From Owenia fusiformis (Eukaryota > Annelida > Polychaeta > Sabellida > Oweniidae), in contig CAIIXF020000006.1 of assembly GCA_903813345.2 (NCBI GenBank), forward strand, positions 38,531,936 to 38,593,347: a stretch of DNA of 61,412 bases, written 5' to 3'. The notes under the pieces are model-generated. The model searched no databases, was not told the origin of the DNA, and saw nothing but the letters and a program-made list of their open reading frames with translations. Of the stretch, positions 53,201 to 61,412 are shown piece by piece. The first letter of the stretch is position 1; the number at the start of each line of letters is the position of its first letter. The position numbers were made by a program, and so were the translations under genes.

Positions 53201-54443
53201 AAATAAACTGTATTTTCAACAAAAAAGATTGTGATACAACTGGAATTCAAAAAATGAGCAGTTTTGGAATTTCTTTGATTTGAAAACAATTTGTCAAAAT
53301 GATATGCTGTTGTCATAGTAGACTTCGCTTGTAGCTAATTTATAGCTAATTTTAATGTATGCACTCTGTATTCAGTCGGTTCAATATTGAACTCTTCTAT
53401 ATTCAATGATATTATTTGTATATTCAGTTGCAACTACCCCGTACACGTCTACTTGTATATTCAATTGCACTACTTTTATATTCATTTGTTTGTATATTTC
53501 AGCTTCTAACAATATTTGTGTCTGGGAAAGTGAGCGACTACCTCCAGTTTTACCAGACAAACACAGATACAGTCAACTCATTAGGTATGTATCTACCATA
53601 GCTTTCTAGATGTTTCACCCCTTCCAAGTTTCACCCCTTGGAAATTTCACCCCAATTCATTTAATTTAAGTCAACTTTGAAAACGCCATATTTTCAACTT
53701 TAAACATTGAAAAACACCATATTTTCAATTTTGATATGTTCAACTTTAATCGTTGAAAACCCTCCAAAGGTCATTAAAAATGCCATATTACTTAAACCCA
53801 TTTTCTTTGCCATTTAAAACTATGTCGGCCTATTGTTATTGCTAGGTTTACGTCATGAAGACAATCTAAAGAAGATGCAGATCCTAACCTTTATGCAGAT
53901 GGCAGAGCAAAACAAGGAGATTGACTTCGCCACCATTGAGCAGGAGATGAGACTAGGCCCAGATGATGTCGAAAGCTTTATCATTGAAGGTATGTGAAGT
54001 ATGCTCAAAATGTCTTGTTTGACCATTCACATATGAGAGATGTATATACTAAGCATTAGAATGACATCCAGGTTTTATAATGCAGTATACTGTTTTGTTT
54101 TAAATCAAAAATTTGTTATATTTCTTCATAGTTAATCTTTCATTTAATTATTGCCTATATGTATGTGAAACATTCCTGCCTTGCTCAAATATTTTGAATT
54201 TAATTTTGCATAAGACATGAATTTGAATTTTTGATCCTTACATAAACCTGTCTATTTTCAGTTGTAAGGACTAAGGCTGTCAGAGTAAGGATGGACCAGG
54301 TAAACAAAAAAGTGATCGTCATGTCAACCACACATCGTACATTCAACAAATCTCAATGGAGCCAATTGCGTACCCAGCTGGCAGAATGGCAGACCAGTTT
54401 GCATAAAGTGAAAAACAGTCTACAAACTATAACACCTCAATAA
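47226..54443 (+). CDS. EIF3M: Eukaryotic translation initiation factor 3 subunit M, ten exons
   Basis: PCI-domain subunit of eIF3, which binds the 40S ribosome during cytoplasmic initiation. Exons: 47226-47267, 49771-49909, 50247-50391, 51046-51169, 51764-51858, 52420-52503, 53035-53134, 53503-53584, 53846-53989, 54262-54443. Every intron is GT-AG and all phases fit, giving 378 residues against about 374 in mammals. It begins [14 protein letters not shown], and the family landmarks follow: [60 protein letters not shown] (entering the PCI domain), [19 protein letters not shown], and the C-terminal RTFNKSQW … [10 protein letters not shown]. The PCI domain covers about residues 200-340. AATAAA near 54732 is a likely polyadenylation signal. 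Complete and apparently functional. Confidence 0.98.
47560..48240. repeat. Inverted-repeat element in EIF3M intron 1
   Basis: GTTCTATGTCATCCATCCTG … GTTACATTGTGGAATGCAG (about 47578-47625) is inverted at about 48170-48228 (CAACAATGTAACCTTGCAGG … GATGACATAGAAC). The arms are at least 70 bp around a 500-bp centre. The 63-codon frame here is not a gene. Confidence 0.65.
48496..48760. repeat. Minisatellite in EIF3M intron 1
   Basis: About four irregular copies of a 60-70-bp unit with ATTGTCACGGTCATATCAGG, CTTTAACATTACCACGGTCA and GACAGGCCTTGCAATATA. A single inverted match occurs at 48325-48362. Non-coding. Confidence 0.75.
48854..48945. repeat. 92-bp near-perfect hairpin
   Basis: AGAGTCCCT … TTTTGGTCCCCAGCTGTAAG pairs with CTTCTAACAACTGGGGACCAAAA … AGGGACTCT around AAGGCCTT. 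It is a miniature foldback element or hairpin in EIF3M intron 1. Confidence 0.75.
48946..49770. other. Rest of EIF3M intron 1
   Basis: AT-rich with one 72-codon plus-strand frame (49198-49416) lacking any recognisable family or splice context. Confidence 0.4.
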
Positions 54444-55196
54444 TCTATTTATTCAGACTCTAATAATGAATTTCATAGGTTTCTATAGTAACACACTGTC
54501 GTTAAGGTAATGATATCAAAGATGGCCCCTGATCAGATGTTGAATAATTCTGGAATATTTATTCATTTCTATTTCCTCTTTACTCAACAAAAAACATAAT
54601 TGAAAGTTTTTCATATGATGTCAACACAATTCTTTACGGGAGAGAAGATGATGGATTCAAAAGTGTGATGTATCTTTTTCTGAAAAATAAGAAAATTAAT
54701 GTCATGTACATGTACATTGCCAACAAAAAAAAATAAATAAAAAATGTAACTTTTAATTAGTCTTATGTGTTGTGGATTCAATATCTTATTAAGGTTTGGG
54801 TTAATTATCCCATCGTTTGGAGGGATATAGGGAACGCCTCCATCCGTCCGGGCAATAACTCAAATACCGTTGGCCTGATTTTGTTCATATTTTGCACACA
54901 TAACCCTATGGGGGTATAAGTTCTGCTCGAAAGTTGATTTTCAAAATGGTCGCTCATTTAAAAATGGTATATGAATACTACAAGCATGGCACACTGTCTA
55001 ATGACACTTTTGGTAGAAGGTGGCCATTTCGAAAAATGGCCGCCATTTTTGTTATACACTTTATGTGTTAATATGCCAGCCATGGCCGTTCGGTGGGATT
55101 TGCTACGCTTTGGCGTTGCTGTTGTCTAGTTATAGTTTATTTAATCCTTCATCAACTCTATTTGAGGATCTATCAGAGCTAGTTTAACTCAGGTAG
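54444..55196. other. EIF3M 3' UTR and downstream spacer
   Basis: Contains the candidate AATAAA at about 54732. Bases about 54800-55100 match the dispersed segment also seen at 10.35 kb and 43.7 kb (GATATAGGGAACGCC, GGTGGGAT), with GGCCGCCATTTTTG steps. Confidence 0.45.
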
Positions 55197-55337
55197 CATT
55201 TGCGAATTAAAATGACGGCTGGCGGATTGATCGTTATTTCTATGGCCAACTCATTTAAACCTGCTACTTCATATTTAAATGAGTTCTACGTAAGATAGTG
55301 GTAAATCGTCAGCCGGCAGTTGAATTCGCGAATTTAT
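55197..55337. repeat. Palindromic element of about 140 bp
   Basis: GCATTTGCGAATTAAAATGA … CGGCTGGCGGATTGATC pairs with AAATCGTCAGCCGGCAG … GAATTCGCGAATTTAT, with a centre around AACTCATTTAAAC / TTAAATGAGTT. A miniature foldback element. Confidence 0.7.
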
Positions 55338-55714
55338 TTAAGGAGTAATTATATTTATATCACGTCTGGCATTGCTGTTCATGTGGTTGACCTCAACTGG
55401 GATATGATTTGAAATCCATGTTAAAAGACTTATTAACATTTATTTGGGTTCCCTTTTTGGCTCACCCTGTATATATGTATGTTTCCAGGGTGAAACTGGC
55501 TAGAAATAAAGCATTGATAACTTTGAAAGTTGAAACATGCGTTTTTCGATATTATGAATTACTCGCTGACAAGACATCGTCGATAGGAAAAAATAGAAAA
55601 GGAAAATACAGGTCACCAGGCCATTTTTAAACAGACAATAACTTTTTTTATCGTACCTAACAAGAGTTACGATATTGTAGTCAGCTTGACGGTCGGCGTG
55701 TGGGCGGCGTCTCA
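55338..55714. other. Spacer, no gene seen
   Basis: Contains a mariner-like end in reverse (GGCTCACCCTGTATA at about 55460). No supported frame. Confidence 0.4.
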
Positions 55715-57010
55715 CTTTTCAGCTTGTCTACAGGTTTCCAGCCAAACCGTTTGACAGATCCATCTGAAATTTTCAGGAATGTTTCTACGTATCAAAGTTA
55801 ACAACTGATTAGTTTTTGGGCATTCTGGGTAAATTTTAAGGTGGCCATTTTGGATTTTCCGTCCTAAAATCTTCACTTTCAAGACTTGTCTACAGGTTTC
55901 CAGCCAAACCATTTGACGGATTCATTTGAAATTTACAGGGATGTTTCTACGTATCAAAGTTAACAACTGATTAGTTTTTGGGCATTCTGGGTAAATTTTA
56001 AGGTGGCCATTTTAGATTTTCCGTCCTAAAATCTTCACTTTCAAGACTTGTCTACAGGTTTCCAGCCAAACCATTTGACGGATTCATTTGAAATTTACAG
56101 GGATGTTTCTACGTATCAAAGTTAACAACTGATTAGTTTTTGGGCATTCTGGGTAAATTTTAAGGTGGCCATTTTGGATTTTCCGTCCTAAAATCTTCAC
56201 TTTCAAGACTTGTCTACAGGTTTCCAGCCAAACCATTTGACGGATTCATTTGAAATTTACAGGGATGTTTCTACGTATCAAAGTTAACAACTGATTAGTT
56301 TTTGGGCATTCTGGGTAAATTTTAAGGTGGCCATTTTGGATTTTCCGTCCTAAAATCTTCACTTTCAAGACTTGTCTACAGGTTTCCAGCCAAACCATTT
56401 GACGGATTCATCTGAAATTTCAGGGATGTTTCTACATATCAAAGTTAAGAACTGATTAGTGTTTGGGCATTCTGGGTAAATTTTAAGGTGGCCATTTTGG
56501 ATTTTCCGTCCTAAAATCTTCACTTTCAAGACTTGTCTACAGGTTTCCAGCCAAACCATTTGACGGATTCATCTGAAATTTCAGGGATGTTTCTACATAT
56601 CAAAGTTAAGAACTGATTAGTTTTTGGGCATTCTGGGTAAATTTTAAGGTGGCCATTTTGGATTTTTCGTCCTAAAATCTTCACTTTCAAGACTTGTCTA
56701 CAGGTTTCCAGCCAAACCATTTGACGGATTCATTTGAAATTTACAGGGATGTTTCTACGTATCAAAGTTAACAACTGATTAGTTTTTGGGCATTCTGGGT
56801 TAATTTTAAGGTGGCCATTTTGGATTTTCCGTCCTAAAATCTTCACTTTCAAGACTTGTCTACAGGTTTCCAGCCAAACCATTTGACGGATTCATCTGAA
56901 ATTTCAGGGATGTTTCTACATATCAAAGTTAAGAACTGATTAGTTTTTGGGCATTCTGGGTAAATTTTAAGGTGGCCATTTTGGATTTTCCGTCCCAAAT
57001 TCTTCACTGT
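55715..57010 (-). repeat. 162-bp tandem repeat, eight copies
   Basis: Copies of CTTGTCTACAGGTTTCCAGC begin at 55723, 55885, 56047, 56209, 56371, 56532, 56693 and 56855 (161-162 bp). The unit includes GGGCATTCTGGGTAAATTTT and GGTGGCCATTTTGGATTTTC. Minus-strand frames of 64-66 codons repeat with the unit and are artefacts. A single degenerate relative lies in EIF3M intron 6 (about 52790-52880), with TTTTTGGCATGCTGGGTAAA and GGTGGCCATTTTCGG. Confidence 0.95.
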
Positions 57011-58174
57011 CACACTGCTGTGTTTTAGGTACGATATTGTTCACGTCTGTGCCTTGTTTCATTATGATTTCGCATTCTCCAATCGCTGTGTCTTCACCCT
57101 TAAATTCAGTTCATATTGATTAAGCACAAATTAAAACAAACTTTGGATCACTTTTTACAAATCAATCGGCTCCATTTTCATAATTTGAGTCATTGGCGAA
57201 CTATAGCCAATTACACATTTGCAAGCGCCTTGTCGTTGTTTTTACATTTTAGAGTATGTTACCCTGGCACCATTTCTAATAGTTTTTACTCCTACCGTTA
57301 TTCGACTTCAAATTTTTCCGATGTAAGAATGAGGTCAATTAGTTCTTGAATTATTCAACAAGGCACGTTGATGTAAGATAGTTTATCATTTTAATGCATT
57401 ATACATTTGATTCATACCATATGGGGGTTTGATAACATTTAAAAAATTGTATTAACCATGCTTTATCAATACTGGAATCAATTTTTAATGTGATCTAGGC
57501 AACGTTTTACAGTTTAATAATCCAGACCTACCACTTCCCTTTTGAATGTATTAAAACGCGTATCCAAGAAGTTCATCCATTTTGTTACATTGGCGTTTCG
57601 TCAAAGCATGGGTTTTCAATGAGATAGTTGAAAAGCCATGGTCAAAGAAACCAGTTGTGGAACAGTTATATGGACAAGCGGATAATTCACCTCATAATGA
57701 AAGTTTCCACAGTAGTCGCACTAAATGGTGGTAATTGGAAACACCAATAGGATTACCATAAAGAGCTTAACGTGTACATACAGTTAAAGTTTAAAAAAAA
57801 AAGCGGACATGATATTAATATATTTGATATCAAAAGCATCAACAGTCAAATGATAAATGAAATGCCCGTATTTTATTTACTCATATACAAAAACGTTTTA
57901 CACTTAAATTATTCAAAGTCTTATCTACATCTAGGGAGCTTGCATATTCCTATGTTATTAATATTCCTATATCATTAAAAAGAAACAATTGACTCCAGAA
58001 CGACTTGGCCAGACTACAGATTGAGTATACACATTTTCAGAGAAAATTTTGAGGTTAGTTGAATTTCTATTTTCATTTATCTATTTGTTTACTTTATTAT
58101 ATACCCCATATGTATTCTAGATGCTCATTGGCTTATTCGTGGTCACATGATATGAAATAGATGAACTAAATCCC
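57011..58174. other. Spacer, no gene seen
   Basis: AT-rich with two 68-77-codon frames lacking any recognisable motif or splice context. Confidence 0.4.
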
Positions 58175-58285
58175 TGCAAAGTCCTAAATCCCTAGTAACG
58201 GGGAAGATAAAATGCACTTATCACCAGTTAGGTCATGTGACCAGTCATTAGTACATTTTATCTTCCCTGCTAGCTTTGATTTATA
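58175..58285. repeat. Palindrome centred on GGTCATGTGACC
   Basis: CTAGTAACGGGGAAGATAAA on the left pairs with TTTATCTTCCCTGCTAG on the right, about 82 bp in all, centred near 58236. Probably a miniature hairpin element. Confidence 0.65.
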
Positions 58286-58611
58286 GGAGTCAAATGGCAA
58301 AATGTCTTTAAATGCCAATAAAAACCTGTAAGCATTAAATGTTGAAATTAAGACTTCTGATTTTTGTTTTTTGTTTACAGAGTGCATATGGGGTTTACAT
58401 AAAACAAATAGTGACAGCCACATTTTCGGGAATTAGTGTAAAAGGTTCCCCTCGGGAATATCTTGTGAACATGTGAGTGGACAGAGCATTCCCTTGGGAA
58501 AAATATTTTGCACTATTTCCCTCAATGGCAGTCACTATTTGTATAATAATTGACAAACACTGAATAACAAGGTGGACACTCGATACCAATAATAGGGTAT
58601 ATCAGTACATA

Positions 58612-59053
58612 CAGGGTGGGCCAAAAAACAAAACTTTTGCATCTTCAAAAGAGGTTCATTTATACAGGTCTAGTGCAAAATTCACCAATAATACTTCTAT
58701 CTTTTTAATTGATTAGCTATTGTGTATTGCTCTTAAATACATTTTTGATGATTCAGCATAATGGGTGGGGTCGAGTTGACTAAGGGTTGAGATGACCAAG
58801 GGTTGAGATGACTCGGGGTCGAGTTGACTAAGGGTCGAGATGACTTGGGGTTGACTTGAATAGGGGTTGACTTGACTTGGGGTTGAGTTGACTAAGGGTT
58901 AAGTTGACTTGGGGTTGAGTTGACCAGGAAGCGTATTATATACCATTTTAAAGATTAATCATTCCCTAACAATGTGACACATGGCATGGTTTAACATATA
59001 TCATATGAATCATTCATCTTTAAACTTGGGTATTGTCTTTTTGGCCCACCCTG
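58612..59053. mobile_element. 442-bp mariner-like MITE with internal minisatellite
   Basis: Flanked by TA (58610-58611 and 59054-59055). Inverted ends CAGGGTGGGCCAAAAAAC and TTTTTGGCCCACCCTG. At about 58768-58920 lie about ten steps of GGGGTTGAGTTGACTAAGG. No transposase frame. Confidence 0.85.
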
Positions 59054-59430
59054 TATATCAAAAGTGTTCATTAAGAATGAATTGTGATATAAAAATATAC
59101 TTGCAAATATCAATGTTTTATTCAGCTTTCATTTTTAGCGTTAAAGATGAGTGAACTGACTGCGCAATAGACATTGAACTTATACCTTGATATACCTTGT
59201 ACCAAATAATATCAGCATTTTTGGAATGTAAACATAGGATTCAAATTATTCTTTGAGGTCAATACGATATCAATTGAATAATCTGAGGATCTAAAAATGT
59301 TAGCTCAAATGAGAACACAAAATACGTATTTACCATATCCACAAGGACATAATAAGTATACCCTCCCCCATTTATGAAAAATCGCAATGTTTTAAGGTCA
59401 CATCATTGCAAAGGTCTTTAGTAATAACTA
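59054..59430. other. Spacer, no gene seen
   Basis: AT-rich sequence between two MITEs. Confidence 0.4.
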
Positions 59431-59941
59431 CAGGGTGACTCAAAAAATGACACCCACTTTACGTTGCCTAACTTGTTTGTCTATGAACATATTAGACGAG
59501 TAGGGATTTGCAAAAAATAAAATAAAAAAGGATCGACTGACCCTGTTGGGTTTCTTGGTATTTTTGGAAAGCTGTGCATCACCACTACATCTTCTACTAA
59601 TGAGAAGTTCTGAAAATGGTCCCGTTGCCATGGAAACGGACGCTGAATAAAATACCTGCTATTCACAGTATGAACATATTATAGACTTGTCCTTTGGAAC
59701 ATCTGAAGTTGACATAATGTGGAAGCACCTTAACACAGATGTGTACCTCAAGTGGGTAAAATTTTACAATATATATAACGCTCATAAAATTTGACCAACT
59801 TGAGCTACATACATGTATCTGAAATTTCTGTAGGTGCTCTCGCAGTACGTTTACTTTAGTTGTGCCAAAGGACAAGTCTATGTGGTAACGGGTAAACAAG
59901 TTATGCAACGTAAGGTGGGTGTCATTTTTTGTGTCATCCTG
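59431..59941. mobile_element. 511-bp mariner-like MITE
   Basis: TA flanks at 59429-59430 and 59942-59943. Inverted ends CAGGGTGACTCAAAAAATGA and TTTTTTGTGTCATCCTG continue for about 50 bp (ACGTTGCCTAACTTGTTT / AAACAAGTTATGCAACGT). A second inner inverted pair is GACTTGTCCTTTGGAACATC / GCCAAAGGACAAGTC. Short minus-strand frames inside are not genes. Confidence 0.85.
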
Positions 59942-60385
59942 TACATTAATTCATTACAAATCTTGATATGATGACGATAAAAATTATGCCTGGTACACAT
60001 GACAGAGATTATAGCCCAATCAATCAATTTGTTAAAGTAGTAGCAAACGATGACAACTTTTTCAGAAGAAATGTTAATTATACAATTTAGTGAAGTCAAT
60101 TTTTACTCCCATGGGGCAAGGGTAAGTTCTTTTCCTGGCAAAACACACAAAAGCATCAAATGTTTGAAAATCAAAATATTCAAATATGAGGATATCGGCC
60201 ATCACTTTTTTAACGGTTTATTTGTTTGCACTAAAAATGATATAACCTGTAGTGAAATTCAATTTGCAGTTTATGGAACTATATTTTTCTATGCAATAGG
60301 TACCTAGAAACGGATCGACTAATTTAATAGCTATACTGATTATGAATGCTAATAATTTGACCGATAACCATTTATTGCAGGTATA

Positions 60386-61343
60386 ATGTTTGTGAAAGCG
60401 GCATTACTTTTTGCTGTGATTAACGTGGTATGCTGCATTACAGTACGGGAAATGCAGGTAGACATGTATTCTTAAATGAATATTATTATATACAGGGTGG
60501 GCAAAAAACACCATTTCAAAAAATGCAAACTTTTTTATACCCAACCTACTAGTACATATTCTAAATCTTGCAGTTATATAGTGCTAGTGGTAGTAATAAA
60601 AATGCACGGACGTCAAGTAAGTTTCTGGCGAAAGCTGGAGCATAGATTATAAGGACTGGAAACAAGATGGCAGTCTATTTCAATTCTGCCAACTCGTGTT
60701 GGCCTATTTATCACTATTGACTCAGTTGTTCATCTAGTTTTACCTACCTTAGATGCTTATAGTAATCTATTTAGTATAATATTGTTTCTAAAATTATTGT
60801 CATTTGCGATAATTAGTACTAAAAGTACTTTGAACACGTCAGCTGCCATTTGCTTGGCCCAATCGTACCAGTCCACAAAAACAGTGAAATCATATTAAAA
60901 ATACCAATAAAACTTTAAAATTGAGGCAGATGCGATACAAAGAGACTCTATTAATGCAGATATATAGTTTACAGTCACCAAGATGAGCTAATTTCAGGCG
61001 AGATTCGGGAAATAGAATTAAATATAATACGAGAAGTGAGATCTTCTATGCTTGATGTATATAGATACTGACATAGTATCATTTCTGACATTATTACACT
61101 TTGACTTTAATTAGCTCTAGAGCTTTCAATTTTAGGCTCGGTTACAAATCTAAAAAAAAAACTGGGAAAAGTGGGGGTACAGTCGCCCCCAACACCCTCC
61201 CCCTTCCGATGCCAATGTGTACACTAACATTTTATATTTGTAGTGTCCTGCTAATCGGGTACTTTCAGCAGTGCAGAGTGTAATGGCGACGGGTCTAACT
61301 GCGGGAAAAGTGAACATATATATGTGCTGCCCAACTGGCTACG
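60386..61343 (+). CDS. Putative small secreted protein, first two exons (partial)
   Basis: Exon 60386-60457 encodes 24 residues beginning MFVKAALLFAVINVV, a good signal peptide, and follows TTTATTGCAG-GTATA. It ends CAG-GTAGAC. Exon 61244-61343 follows ATATTTGTAG, is in the same phase, and ends TACG-GTAAGC, adding 33 residues that start CPANRVL and end with MCCPTGY. A further exon should lie beyond the window. The pairing of signal peptide, matching phases and clustered cysteines suggests a small disulfide-rich secreted protein. No family was recognised and the exon join is a prediction. An intron of 786 bp containing the mariner-like end at about 60493 separates the exons. Confidence 0.45.
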
Positions 61344-61412
61344 GTAAGCATACAAACATGTTACCGGGCACTATTTTTCTGGAAATGGACTACAAACACG
61401 TCACGGTACTAT

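Noticed and set aside
55712-56720. Three almost identical 64-66-codon minus-strand frames beginning MVWLETCRQ
   Set aside because: These are shadows of the 162-bp tandem repeat, not paralogous genes.

Overview
This is a gene-sparse, AT-rich piece of an animal nuclear genome. Genes have GT-AG introns, a complete mariner transposon is present, and satellites, minisatellites and MITEs are abundant. The recognisable proteins (EIF3M, cytosolic cysteinyl-tRNA synthetase, a DEG/ENaC channel, a DCST1-like protein, camello/NAT8-like acetyltransferases) are metazoan. A tandem NAT8-like array and an intronless DEG/ENaC gene suit a marine invertebrate, but the sequence alone does not fix the phylum.

Layout. 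(1) 0.8-16.1 kb, plus strand: a tandem array of five NAT8-like genes. The first is broken, the next three are intact (two nearly identical), and the last is divergent. Long inverted-repeat elements, a complete intron-containing mariner with 189-bp terminal repeats, and a 378-bp element with a 9-bp target duplication lie between them. Both latter insertions have their empty site visible in the sister repeat unit. (2) 16.4-46.3 kb, minus strand: eight in-phase exons of cysteinyl-tRNA synthetase (CARS1) with very large introns. These introns hold a decayed zinc-finger relic, a 172-bp triplication that copies part of a CARS1 exon, about 42 copies of a 127-bp satellite, a single-exon DEG/ENaC gene on the same strand (26.8-28.4 kb), several minisatellites, a hAT-type MITE, and on the opposite strand a three-exon gene (37.35-41.69 kb). 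That gene joins an SH3 domain to a DCST1-like DC-STAMP/RING protein. The CARS1 exons for the rest of the catalytic domain and the C-terminus were not found, so either the gene runs off the left edge, with the NAT8 array inside another intron, or it is truncated. (3) 47.2-54.4 kb, plus strand: the complete ten-exon EIF3M gene, head to head with CARS1 about 0.9 kb apart. (4) 54.5-61.4 kb: eight copies of a 162-bp repeat, two mariner-like MITEs, and at the right edge the first two exons of a small putative secreted protein cut by the window end.

EIF3M and CARS1 are translation housekeeping genes that may share a promoter region. The tissue-type genes (channel, acetyltransferases, DCST1-like) are unrelated to translation and sit in or beside CARS1. 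Much of the repeat content traces to two kinds of terminal repeat: mariner-like ends beginning TACAGGGTG, and MITE ends ending in AGGTTTTAC with internal GTTCACA/GTTCAGA units. Both appear to have seeded tandem arrays.
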